From the NCBI GenBank assembly GCA_002482965.1, contig DLGZ01000004.1, positions 40,851-104,850 of the forward strand: 64,000 bases of DNA, in the 5' to 3' direction. This DNA comes from Verrucomicrobiaceae bacterium UBA7681. Lineage in GTDB: Bacteria; Verrucomicrobiota; Verrucomicrobiia; Verrucomicrobiales; Verrucomicrobiaceae. Made by a program: the position numbers and the translations under genes. Positions within the stretch are counted from its first letter, which is position 1. Each line of letters opens with the position of its first letter. This document shows, piece after piece, positions 46,579 to 54,373 of this stretch. Below the pieces are notes generated by a model that saw only the letters and a program-made list of their open reading frames with translations, did not search any database and was not told where the DNA came from.

Positions 46579-46657
46579 GGAATAGGGTCAGGTTGGCTGG
46601 TTGAAGTGAGGGTGGCGATTTTGACCCGATGCCCTTAGAAATCCAGCAAAATCTAGG

Positions 46658-46679
46658 ACGTACATACTACGTTCATACG
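46658..46679. promoter_or_regulatory. Contiguous 11-bp direct repeat upstream of doxX
   Basis: ACGTACATACT followed immediately by ACGTTCATACG (9 of 11 identical), 79 bp upstream of doxX and 161 bp upstream of the divergent cyclic-nucleotide-binding gene. Tandem half-sites one helical turn apart are typical of response-regulator or activator operators. The rest of the 262-bp gap 46579-46840 shows nothing definite. Confidence 0.4.
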
Positions 46680-46840
46680 AATGATCGGCTATCGGCAAAA
46701 ATGCCCCAGCACCCCGGTTTTAGACGAATGTAACAATTTCATAGTTTCGGGGTTGATTCGGCGTCTTCTTGCTCACCGTGCTTGCCATTCCGGGCTTCTC
46801 CGCTTAAAAAAGACTGCTTAATTCACCCTAACTGATTCCC

Positions 46841-47296
46841 ATGAGCTCCCTCTCGTCTCCCAAACTACCGGCCCAAGGCATCCTCGAACCTCTTGGCGAC
46901 GAAGACCGCGACATTCTCAGCGGCTACGGCGAATTCCTCCCGGTGCAGCCCGGTCAGCATTTGATCGAAGAAGGTCAGCAGCAAAACAGCCTCTTCTTCG
47001 TCGTCTCCGGCAAGTTCCACGCCACCGCCATGCGTGGCGGCCACAAGGTCCTCCTCGGCTCCATCCAAAAAGGCGAAACGATTGGTGAAATCAACCTGCT
47101 CGACCCCAATGTCGCCAGCGCCAGCGTCACCGCTGTCGAATTTTCCCAAGTCTGGCGCATCGACGGCGGGACCCTCGAAAGCTACATCAACGAATACCCC
47201 CGCGCCGCCGCATGGCTGCTCATCGGTGTCGGCCGCACCATTTCCCATCGTCTCCGCGCGGTGAATGAGAAGATCGCCGCTTTCTACAGCGCCTAA
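46841..47296 (+). CDS. Cyclic-nucleotide-binding domain protein
   Basis: 151 residues, almost entirely one cNMP-binding (Crp-type) beta-roll: PGQHLIEEGQQQNSLFFVVSG, then a glycine-rich GETIGEINLL phosphate-cassette-like segment and a C-terminal helix. The canonical Arg of the cAMP pocket (R-x-A-T/S) is replaced by NVASASV, so ligand binding may be altered. No DNA-binding HTH is present, so it is not a Crp/Fnr regulator. It may be a stand-alone sensor or adaptor. Confidence 0.88.
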   Translation: MSSLSSPKLPAQGILEPLGDEDRDILSGYGEFLPVQPGQHLIEEGQQQNSLFFVVSGKFHATAMRGGHKVLLGSIQKGETIGEINLLDPNVASASVTAVEFSQVWRIDGGTLESYINEYPRAAAWLLIGVGRTISHRLRAVNEKIAAFYSA

Positions 47297-47361
47297 GTCA
47301 TGGAAGTGAGGCGGATTGTTTTGCGCATGAATGATTCGTGCGTTGCACTCCGCCTTTCACG

Positions 47362-47760
47362 ATGGAAAACTTCCTCATGTCTGGCCTGCTGCCATTTCCT
47401 CCGCACTCTTGGCTGGAAGCCATCCAGGTCATTTTTCTGCTGCTCGCCGGCCATGCGCTGATGGACTACCCGCTGCAGGGCGAATTCCTCTCCACCTGCA
47501 AAAATCGGCACCTGCTCCTCTTCAAACAGGATCCCACCCGCCCGGTGCAGATCTGGCCTTGGTGCATGACCGCCCATTGTTTGCTCCACGCCGCCGCAGT
47601 CTGGGCCATCACCGGCTGTTTCATCCTCTGCCTCATCGAATTCGTCCTGCACTGGCTCATCGATCTGGCCAAGTGCGAAAACAAAACCACTTTCGTCCAG
47701 GATCAGTCCCTCCACTGCATCTGCAAAATCGCTTACGTCGTCGCCGCGATGCTTTATTAA
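47362..47760 (+). CDS. DUF3307 membrane protein
   Basis: 132 residues from ATG 47362; an alternative ATG lies at 47338. Three to four hydrophobic helices, the first containing LLLAGHALMDYPLQGEFL (D-x-P-L-Q is the DUF3307 signature) and later HCLLHAAAVWAITG and LHWLIDLAKC, with conserved His/Asp residues in the membrane. Function unknown. Confidence 0.8.
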   Translation: MENFLMSGLLPFPPHSWLEAIQVIFLLLAGHALMDYPLQGEFLSTCKNRHLLLFKQDPTRPVQIWPWCMTAHCLLHAAAVWAITGCFILCLIEFVLHWLIDLAKCENKTTFVQDQSLHCICKIAYVVAAMLY

Positions 47761-47845
47761 AGTTCCAGGTTCCAAGTTTCTGCTGAGCGCCGTTTCGTCT
47801 TCAGCGACAACTTGAAATTTTAAACCTGAAACTTAGAACTCCGCG
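47761..47845. repeat. Imperfect inverted repeat between DUF3307 and phosphodiesterase-fold genes
   Basis: AGTTCCAGGTTCCAAGTTT at the left and an imperfect complement (AACTTGAAATTTTAAACCTG then AACTTAGAACT) at the right fill most of the 88-bp gap. It could fold into a hairpin in the leader of the downstream gene. Confidence 0.4.
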
Positions 47846-47848
47846 ATA

Positions 47849-49249
47849 ATGCAGCGCACCGCCATCCTGAACGTCGTCGGCCTCACCACCCGGCTCATCG
47901 GCGAGCACACCCCCGCGATCCGTGCCTTCATCGAACGCAATCGCTCCACCCTCATCGAGCCCGTCCTCCCCGCCGTCACCTGCACCGCCCAGGCCACCTA
48001 CCTCACCGGCAGACTCGCCCGCGATCACGGCGTCGTCGCCAACGGCTGGTATGACCGCGACTACGCCGAGCACCGCTTCTGGAAGCAGCCCGAGCAGCTC
48101 ATGCACGGCGAAAAACTCTGGGAGGCCCTCCGCCGCGTCGATCCCCAGTTCACCTGCGCCAAGCTCTTCTGGTGGTTCAACATGTACTCCACCGCGGACA
48201 TCTCCATCACCCCGCGTCCGCTGTACCCTGCCGATGGCCGCAAAGTCTTCGACATCCACACGCACCCGATGCCCCTGCGGGATCGCATCAAAAAAGACCT
48301 CGGCCCCTTTCCCTTCCGCCACTTCTGGGGCCCCGGCTCCGACATCAAATCCTCCATCTGGATCGCGGAAAGCGCCAAGTGGATCGAGGAAAAGCACTGG
48401 CCCGGCCTCTCCCTCGTTTACCTCCCCCACCTCGACTACAACCTCCAGCGCGTCGGCATCGACATGGAGAAAATCCGCTTCGACCTCCGCCAGATCGACA
48501 ACGTCGTCGGCGATCTCATCCGCTTCTACGAAACGCGGAACATCAAAGTCGTCCTCCTCTCCGAATACGGCATCACCAACGTCGACCAGCCCGTCCACCT
48601 GAACCGCGTCTTCCGAGAGAAAGGCTGGCTCAACATCAAAGACGAACTCGGCCGCGAAACCCTCGACCTCGGCGGCTCCAAAGCCTTCGCCATCGCCGAC
48701 CACCAAGTGGCCCACATCTACGTCAACGATCCCAGCATCCTCGCCAACGTCCGCAGCACCCTCGAAGCCACCCCCGGCGTCGCCCAGGTCCTCGGCAAAA
48801 TGGAAAAACACCTCTTCGGTCTCAATCACGAACGCAGCGGAGATCTCATTGCCGTCGCCGACGCCAAAAGCTGGTTCACCTACTACTACTGGCAGGACGA
48901 CCGCAAAGCCCCCGACTTCGCCCGCTGCGTCGATATCCACCGCAAATGCGGCTACGACCCCGCCGAGCTCTTCCTCGATCCCACCATCAAGTGGCCCAAG
49001 GCCAAGATCGCCGGCAAGCTCGCCAAAAAAGCCCTCGGCCAGCGCATGCTCATGGACGTCATCCCCCTCGACGCCACCCTCGTCAAAGGCTCCCACGGCC
49101 GCATCCCCGAAGACCGCGCCGACTGGCCCGTCCTCATCGGCGACTTCGATTCACTCCCCCGCACCGGCGTCCTCTCCGCCCACGAAGTCTGCAATCACCT
49201 CTTCCGCCTCTGCTCCAGCGGAAATGGGTACGCAGGCGTCTCCCGCTAG
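47849..49249 (+). CDS. Alkaline-phosphatase-superfamily / nucleotide pyrophosphatase-like protein
   Basis: 466 residues with the type I phosphodiesterase/nucleotide pyrophosphatase fold. The nucleophile Thr44 lies in LPAVTCTAQATYLTG and the following DHGVVANGWYDRDY is typical. Several canonical metal ligands are replaced by eye: the first Asp region reads NVVGLT, the D-x-x-x-H region reads LDYNLQR and the D-H pair reads SEYG. The last His remains in GSHGRIPED. The N-terminus resembles the EboF-type phosphodiesterase-fold proteins of ebo clusters. No other ebo gene is in the window. No signal peptide, so probably cytosolic. Substrate unknown. Confidence 0.85.
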   Translation: MQRTAILNVVGLTTRLIGEHTPAIRAFIERNRSTLIEPVLPAVTCTAQATYLTGRLARDHGVVANGWYDRDYAEHRFWKQPEQLMHGEKLWEALRRVDPQFTCAKLFWWFNMYSTADISITPRPLYPADGRKVFDIHTHPMPLRDRIKKDLGPFPFRHFWGPGSDIKSSIWIAESAKWIEEKHWPGLSLVYLPHLDYNLQRVGIDMEKIRFDLRQIDNVVGDLIRFYETRNIKVVLLSEYGITNVDQPVHLNRVFREKGWLNIKDELGRETLDLGGSKAFAIADHQVAHIYVNDPSILANVRSTLEATPGVAQVLGKMEKHLFGLNHERSGDLIAVADAKSWFTYYYWQDDRKAPDFARCVDIHRKCGYDPAELFLDPTIKWPKAKIAGKLAKKALGQRMLMDVIPLDATLVKGSHGRIPEDRADWPVLIGDFDSLPRTGVLSAHEVCNHLFRLCSSGNGYAGVSR

Positions 49250-49254
49250 TCCAA

Positions 49255-49295
49255 AATCGTCCTCGTCCTCCTACTCGAACTCGTCCTCGATCCTA
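49255..49295. repeat. 41-bp dispersed repeat, copy 2
   Basis: Exact copy of 43642-43682, beginning 5 bp after the stop of the phosphodiesterase-fold gene. Confidence 0.9.
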
Positions 49296-49313
49296 TCGCC
49301 CCGCTTCACTGCA

Positions 49314-49342
49314 AGACTCACAGAGACTCACAGAGACTCACA
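49314..49342. repeat. Tandem 10-bp repeat (AGACTCACAG x ~3)
   Basis: Three near-perfect units of AGACTCACAG in the gap between two convergent genes. Confidence 0.85.
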
Positions 49343-49385
49343 AAGTTCGATGCTCAATCTGGCATCCCATAAGGTGGATTCACTT

Positions 49386-49850
49386 TTATTGTCCCCAGCC
49401 AAACACTCTGATTTCATTCCTTTGTCCCTTGCCTCGTTGAAAAATGACCCCTTCATCTTCCGACATCACAATGATGGGCACATCGGAACCAAAACCTGAC
49501 GACATCCACAAAATCGGAGAGTTCCAGCTTATAGTCTCTGGCTTTTTCACTTGAAAGGGTGGGTGCAAATCAAAGTGCTCAACAGTTTGTGCGATGACCA
49601 GTCTTTGATTTCCGATTCGCCATGTGCTGGTGAAAAGGTGTTCAGGCTTGTTCGCCAGAAATTTTGCCTCATCGCTGAAAAACTTTTGGGTAAAGGCACC
49701 GTCAGCATCCAACTGCCAAAGTTCGATTTGCCCGGAAGGAAGTTTGCCAACGTAGCTTCCCACCACTTGGTCATTCGTGGCAGCCTGTTCTTTAACATCA
49801 CAGGAGGCCATGACGAAACTCAGCATCAACAAGGCGAGTCTTGTGTTCAT
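49386..49850 (-). CDS. Hypothetical lipoprotein
   Basis: 154 residues from ATG 49850 (seven more codons are open upstream). Lipoprotein signal MNTRLALLMLSFVMASC. The mature part is predominantly beta: GSYVGKLPSGQIELWQLDADGAF and TWRIGNQRLVIAQT look like a small beta-barrel or lipocalin-like sheet, similar to generic 'lipocalin-like' envelope proteins. Base composition is visibly more AT-rich than its neighbours. No family is assigned. Confidence 0.7.
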   Translation of the reverse strand: MNTRLALLMLSFVMASCDVKEQAATNDQVVGSYVGKLPSGQIELWQLDADGAFTQKFFSDEAKFLANKPEHLFTSTWRIGNQRLVIAQTVEHFDLHPPFQVKKPETISWNSPILWMSSGFGSDVPIIVMSEDEGVIFQRGKGQRNEIRVFGWGQ

Positions 49851-49923
49851 AATTTCATAGAAGAATAACACATTCGCTCCAAGCCCCTAGTACATCAACG
49901 ACAGTTCCTCCGTCATTCCCGCT

Positions 49924-50124
49924 CTACCCCCCCGCCGTGATCTGCACCACCTCGATCACGTCCCCATCATTCACCGTCGCCCCATCAATCTCCCTCGGCA
50001 GCAGCGCCACCTGATTCTGCTCCACCACCACCGGCTTGCTACCGAGTCCAATGCTCTCCAGCAGCGCCCCCACCGTCTGCGGTCCATCCAGTTCACGCTT
50101 CTCTCCGTTCAAAGTAATCTTCAT
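49924..50124 (-). CDS. thiS: Sulfur carrier protein ThiS
   Basis: 66 residues from ATG 50124 (MKITLNGEK). Ubiquitin-fold sulfur carrier for thiamine thiazole synthesis. It ends in the required diglycine (VVQITAGG) that becomes the thiocarboxylate. It is 14 bp downstream of thiH, so the two are cotranscribed. thiG and thiF are not in the window. Confidence 0.92.
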   Translation of the reverse strand: MKITLNGEKRELDGPQTVGALLESIGLGSKPVVVEQNQVALLPREIDGATVNDGDVIEVVQITAGG

Positions 50125-50138
50125 ATCAAAATAGGGGT

Positions 50139-51269
50139 TCACGCAGCCAGGATCGACGCATCCCAATCCTTCCACACCGGGTCAAGCCCCTGCAACCTCA
50201 GCATCTCCGCCACACTCTGCGGCGACCTCTGATCCGCGATGCCAAACTGCCCTTCGGCACGATTCGTCTCCGCCTTCTCAGCCACCTCCACCCGCTTCCC
50301 ACGCACCGTGTGATGCAGGTCATCATTCCCAGCACCCGTATAGCCCCCCGGTTCCGTGTGACTCCCCGCGCTCATCACCGTGATGCCCAGCGGAGCCAGC
50401 GCATCACGCAGCGGCGCAGACTCACGCGTGCTTAAAATAATCCCCACCTCAGGAAACGTCAGCCGAAACGCACAGATCGTCTGCACCAGCGCCCAGTCCG
50501 GAAAATCCGTCATCGGCGTAAAGCCCCCCGCCGCCGGCCGCAGCCTCGGAAACGCCACGGTAAAGCTCGCCTTCCAGCAGTGCTTGTAAAGATGCTCCAG
50601 ATGCGCCGCCAGCCGTAGCGCCTCCAGCCTCCAGTCACTCAGGCCAAACAGCGCCCCAATGCCAATGCGACGAAATCCACCCGCATACCCACGCTCCGGG
50701 CACGCCAGCCTCCAGTCGAAATCCTTCTTCGGCCCCGCCGTGTGCATGTCCTTATAAAGGCCGCGATCATACGTCTCCTGATACACCACCAGCCCCTCCG
50801 CACCCGCCTTCACCATGCGCTCATACTCCGGGTCCTCCATCGGTCCGACCTCGATGCCAATCGTCGGCACAAACTCGCGAATAGCCCGGATGCACTCCTC
50901 CAGATAACCATCGCTCACGAATTTCGGATGCTCCCCCGCCACCAGCAGAATGTTCCGGAAACCCTGCGCCACCAGATGCTTCGCCTCAGTCACCACCTGC
51001 TCCACCGTCAGCGTCACCCGCAGGATCGCATTGTTATCGCGCGAAAATCCGCAGTAGCTGCAGTTGTTCACGCACTCATTGGAAACATACAGCGGCGCAA
51101 ACAGCCGCATCGTCCGCCCAAAATTCCGCCGCGTGATCATTCGCGACTCCTTCGCCATCGCCTCGATCTGCGCCGGACCCTTCGGCTCCAGCAGCGCCGC
51201 AAACCGCTCCATCAGCGGCGTTTTACGCGCCGGGAGGGCATCAAGCGTGGGGATGAAGGACGTTAGCAT
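50139..51269 (-). CDS. thiH: 2-iminoacetate synthase (radical SAM)
   Basis: 376 residues from ATG 51269; the frame stays open to 51482 but those codons lie in an intergenic repeat region. Radical SAM enzyme that cleaves tyrosine to give dehydroglycine for the thiamine thiazole ring. The [4Fe-4S] motif is C-V-N-N-C-S-Y-C in VSNECVNNCSYCGFSR, followed by a biotin/thiamine-synthase-associated C-terminal domain. Length equals the E. coli ThiH type. No Shine-Dalgarno and no TPP riboswitch is visible upstream. Confidence 0.94.
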   Translation of the reverse strand: MLTSFIPTLDALPARKTPLMERFAALLEPKGPAQIEAMAKESRMITRRNFGRTMRLFAPLYVSNECVNNCSYCGFSRDNNAILRVTLTVEQVVTEAKHLVAQGFRNILLVAGEHPKFVSDGYLEECIRAIREFVPTIGIEVGPMEDPEYERMVKAGAEGLVVYQETYDRGLYKDMHTAGPKKDFDWRLACPERGYAGGFRRIGIGALFGLSDWRLEALRLAAHLEHLYKHCWKASFTVAFPRLRPAAGGFTPMTDFPDWALVQTICAFRLTFPEVGIILSTRESAPLRDALAPLGITVMSAGSHTEPGGYTGAGNDDLHHTVRGKRVEVAEKAETNRAEGQFGIADQRSPQSVAEMLRLQGLDPVWKDWDASILAA

Positions 51270-51354
51270 AAGTGGGGGGCGGATATAATACGCACCCGCC
51301 GCCCCATGCAACGCCGGGAAGCCCCCCGAACGCCGAATTCGCCCCCCCCAAGGC

Positions 51355-51376
51355 GTCGGGGTCTCCTGACCCCGAC
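51355..51376. repeat. Palindrome GTCGGGGTC-N4-GACCCCGAC
   Basis: Perfect 9-bp arms with loop TCCT, in the 236-bp gap between VOC and thiH. The core CGGGGTCTCC..GACCCCG recurs at 63863-63879. The rest of this gap is C/G-rich with no gene I can support. Confidence 0.8.
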
Positions 51377-51505
51377 TCTCTTCGTCATCTTCATGTTGGC
51401 CAACCTTCTCAAGCGCCAAAAAAAACAGCCGAAAGTCAATGCCCGCACCGCAGAGTGTCCAATCCCTCCCCGGCCACCTCATTCATTCCGCATTCGCCAT
51501 TCCTC

Positions 51506-51853
51506 TCACCCCACATACTGCGTCATAAACACCTCATTCCCCTCCGCATCCCGAAACACCCCCAGCAAAATCGGCTCCCCATCCCGCTGCTGCGGCGACT
51601 GCAAAATCTTCGCCCCCGCTCCCGCAATCGTCTCCGCCATCGCCAGCACATCCTCATACTGAAAACTCAGCCCCGTCGGATTCCGCGATCCATCATGCCC
51701 GCCATGCAGCGCGATGATCGCATCCCCAAACCGCAGCTCCGTCCAAAAATCGCTCACAAAGATCTCCTCCAGGCCGATCACATCGCGGTAAAAACTCACC
51801 GCGCGCTTCATGTCGGCCGCCATCAGCATAAACTTCACTTTTTCAGGTTTCAT
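51506..51853 (-). CDS. VOC (glyoxalase/bleomycin resistance) family protein
   Basis: 115 residues, one VOC half-barrel pair: KVKFMLMAADMKRAVSFYRDVIGLE is the classic N-terminal beta-alpha-beta. The C-terminus GVFRDAEGNEVFMTQYV carries the usual D-P/A-x-G-N motif. Metal ligands cannot be assigned with confidence. Its ATG overlaps the DUF3592 stop by 4 bp, so the two are translationally coupled. Substrate unknown. Confidence 0.88.
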   Translation of the reverse strand: MKPEKVKFMLMAADMKRAVSFYRDVIGLEEIFVSDFWTELRFGDAIIALHGGHDGSRNPTGLSFQYEDVLAMAETIAGAGAKILQSPQQRDGEPILLGVFRDAEGNEVFMTQYVG

Positions 51854-52407
51854 AGGCTGGAAGAATCGTTGTCGCGTTTCGCGGGGTCTGAGGCCGCCAC
51901 TTGGCTGTAAAACCTCGCTTTGCCTTGGGCAAAGCCCGCATCAAATCGTTTGCTGAAAATCAGCATGCCCCACACCGCCAGCAACCAGATCAGCCCTCCG
52001 CCCAAAATCACTCCTGGGCTGAACCACAGGATCCACGTGTCCTGGATGAATGCCTGCGCAGGATCTTTAGGATCGTAATAAACCCCCACTTCATCACCTC
52101 GCTTGTAGTGATCCGAGCGCGCCGCTCGCGATGATTTGGACTGCTGCACAACTCCCCTGGAATCACGGAACTCCACCACCGGGTAATAGCTCATCACCTG
52201 CTTCGCCTGCGGCGATTCACTCGGGCTCCGCGTGCTCATAATGCCGACCACATCCACAATCACTCCGGTCGTTTTTTCAGAACTGTAAAGAAACCACGCC
52301 GTGCTTGCGGTCCATATCAGTCCGGAGCCAGCAATCAGCGCTCCGAACACAAAAAACCCCCACAGGATTCCCTGCATCGTCCATTTTTCAGGGTTCAGTT
52401 CCAACAT
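51850..52407 (-). CDS. DUF3592 membrane protein
   Basis: 185 residues. Two membrane helices (about 14-36 and 128-152) flank a beta-rich DUF3592 domain: TTGVIVDVV, YYPVVEFRDSRGVVQQSKSS and KRGDEVGVYYDPKDPAQAFI. The short C-terminal tail is basic. Function unknown. It forms a two-gene unit with the VOC gene (4-bp overlap). Confidence 0.88.
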   Translation of the reverse strand: MLELNPEKWTMQGILWGFFVFGALIAGSGLIWTASTAWFLYSSEKTTGVIVDVVGIMSTRSPSESPQAKQVMSYYPVVEFRDSRGVVQQSKSSRAARSDHYKRGDEVGVYYDPKDPAQAFIQDTWILWFSPGVILGGGLIWLLAVWGMLIFSKRFDAGFAQGKARFYSQVAASDPAKRDNDSSSL

Positions 52408-52536
52408 GGCGTTCAGGTTAGTCCCCGCTGACGATCCGGCAAGTCAAGAACAGGCTCGAAACAAGGCGCCACCTTCCCATGCTCCATTTCACAGCACCTC
52501 GCTTGGCGCTGCCGCGTTTCAGGTTACACTCAGCCC

Positions 52537-54075
52537 ATGTTAAAAAACATCGTCATCCTCCTGCTCGCCTCTGCACTGGCAGCAGCGCTCTTTCTGCGGC
52601 GTGATGCCGGCTCTCACGCGGCACCTTCCGTGACCTCCGTTCCCCTGCCTGCTCAGGTGGCCCCTCCTGCCATCGTCCCTTCCGTCCCACTCCCCGTCAC
52701 CACACCCGCAGAAAAAAGTCCGCCTCAAGAAGTCCCTCCCACTCCCCCCAATGCGGTCGCCACCTTGCTGCAGGAGGCCCGCGCAAATCCCGTCCTCACC
52801 GGCACCGCCATCGGCTTCTGCCTCATCGACAGCAAAGGCGATGTCACCATGGATGAAAACGCCGGCAGCGCCTTCATTCCGGCCTCCAGCTTCAAAACCC
52901 TCACCACCGCCACCGCGCTGGAAATCCTCGGACCGGACTTCCATTTCACCACCGAACTCAAATCAACCGCCCCCATCCAGGAGGGTGTTATCAGAGGCGA
53001 TCTCGTCATCGTCGGCGGCGGCGATCCCATGCTGAAGCTCGACGATCTCAAAGCCTGGGCCGCCGATTTAAAACAGCGCGGCCTCGTTCGCATCACCGGC
53101 GTCATTCGTGCTGACGCCAGCTTTTTCAGCGGCAGCCTCTACGGCGACTTCTGGAATTGGGGCGACATCGGCAATGGCTACGGCAGCGGCGTTGCAGGCC
53201 TCAACCTCAACCACAATCGCTACATCATCATGTTCCGCGCCGGCCCGGAGGTGGGTTCTCCCGCCGAACTCCTCGGTATCAATCTCGAAGTCCCCGACGC
53301 CAAATGGAAAAACGAAGTCACCACCGGCCCCGCTGATTCTGGCGACGGCATTATGATTCACGGCGGCGAAAACACCACCGCCATCCACCTGCGCGGCACT
53401 GTGCCCTTGGGTGCCGAAAAATTCCAGGCCCGTGGTGCCGTGCCAGATCCCGCCCGTTTTGCCGCACACCATTTCCGCGTCGCCCTCCAGGCCGCTGGCA
53501 TTCAGGTGGGCAGCCCAAGTGCCGGCAGCGCCAACGCCAAAAGCCCAAGACCTACCCCCGCCCCCACTCCCACCCCCAGCACCGCTCCCGCCACACACAC
53601 CTTGCTGAAACACGACTCCCCGCCGCTGCTCGACATCATCAAAAGCATCCACAAAGTCTCCGACAACCAAGAAACGGAATGCGTTTTCCGCATGCTCGGC
53701 CTGAAGGCTGGCAAACCCTCCGCGGAAGTGATCCGCGAACATTGGAAAACCCGCGGCCTCGAATTCGCTGGCCTCCGCATGGAAGACGGCAGCGGCCTCT
53801 CCCGCGCCGATTTCATTCGCCCGCTCGACCTCGCCCGCCTGCAGTTCCTCGCCGGCACCGGTCCCCAGGGCGCCGCCTACAAAGCCTCGCTGCTTTCCGA
53901 AAACGGCCTCACCTGGAAAATCGGTGCCATGTCCGGCATCCGCACCTTCACCGGCTACGCCAAAACCAAATCAGGCGAAGAATACAGCTACGCCCTCATG
54001 GTCAATCACTACACCGACGGCAAAATCGTCTCCGAGCTTTGCCGCCGCGTGCTGGACGCGATGATGGGCCTGTAG
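52537..54075 (+). CDS. dacB: D-alanyl-D-alanine carboxypeptidase/endopeptidase (PBP4, DacB-type)
   Basis: 512 residues. An N-terminal membrane/signal helix (KNIVILLLASALAAALFL) is followed by a Pro-rich spacer, so it acts in the periplasm on peptidoglycan. The S13 serine-peptidase motifs are S-x-x-K in PASSFKT (Ser117, Lys120) and S-x-N in SDNQETE (Ser375, Asn377). The third motif reads K-I-G (Lys461-Ile462-Gly463 in LTWKIGAMSG) instead of K-T-G. A Pro/Ala/Ser-rich linker (about 328-352) interrupts the domain before the S-x-N motif. The odd KTG position makes activity uncertain. Monocistronic. Confidence 0.9.
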   Translation: MLKNIVILLLASALAAALFLRRDAGSHAAPSVTSVPLPAQVAPPAIVPSVPLPVTTPAEKSPPQEVPPTPPNAVATLLQEARANPVLTGTAIGFCLIDSKGDVTMDENAGSAFIPASSFKTLTTATALEILGPDFHFTTELKSTAPIQEGVIRGDLVIVGGGDPMLKLDDLKAWAADLKQRGLVRITGVIRADASFFSGSLYGDFWNWGDIGNGYGSGVAGLNLNHNRYIIMFRAGPEVGSPAELLGINLEVPDAKWKNEVTTGPADSGDGIMIHGGENTTAIHLRGTVPLGAEKFQARGAVPDPARFAAHHFRVALQAAGIQVGSPSAGSANAKSPRPTPAPTPTPSTAPATHTLLKHDSPPLLDIIKSIHKVSDNQETECVFRMLGLKAGKPSAEVIREHWKTRGLEFAGLRMEDGSGLSRADFIRPLDLARLQFLAGTGPQGAAYKASLLSENGLTWKIGAMSGIRTFTGYAKTKSGEEYSYALMVNHYTDGKIVSELCRRVLDAMMGL

Positions 54076-54373
54076 CTCTCCATGGTTGGGTCATGTCAGC
54101 CACCGCCCAAGCGAAGCAAAGTAGCCTTGTTCCTGCGGAACAAGGAACGCGCCGCTTCACCCACGACGCACTCCTAGCAGTTCGCAAAACTCAATTCCGA
54201 TTGAGCACGCATGCGGTCTTCAGTTCGCATTAGAAAGACAAAGAGGCAAAGACGGCAGAGATGAGATTCATTCTCTGCTCCCTCTGCATCTCTGCCCCTT
54301 TGCGGCAAAATCGAACGTCTCAGCAACTTCGAAACCGCATGTCGCCGAGAGCTCCATCCGGTCGCCCCGCCCC
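54076..54373. repeat. 298-bp intergenic region rich in palindromes
   Basis: No gene is seen. It holds a perfect 9-bp palindrome CCTTGTTCC-TGC-GGAACAAGG (54125-54145), a 6-bp one (CTCAAT-TCCG-ATTGAG, about 54191-54206) and the direct repeat AGTTCGCA. There is also a long imperfect inverted repeat (54238-54306) with arms GGCAGAGATG and CATCTCTGCC. No T-run follows any of them, so they look like repeats rather than terminators. Confidence 0.6.

Noticed and set aside
44566..46638. 690-codon frame antisense to three genes
   Set aside because: It spans doxX, the oxidoreductase and the gaps without any recognisable domain; typical of GC-rich DNA.
48172..49440. 422-codon Arg/Pro-rich frame within the phosphodiesterase-fold gene
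   Set aside because: Overlaps a recognised protein in another frame and has the composition of a GC shadow.
51263..51448. Small 61-residue Arg-rich frame between VOC and thiH
   Set aside because: It covers repeat and palindromic sequence and has no protein-like pattern.
51270..51505. TPP riboswitch upstream of thiH
   Set aside because: The conserved CTGAGA and ACCCTTGAACCTGAT-type elements are absent on the minus strand; only G/C-rich repeats and a palindrome are seen.
54125..54145. Terminator after dacB
   Set aside because: The perfect palindrome is not followed by a T-run on either strand and lies about 50 bp from the stop, so it is listed as a repeat.
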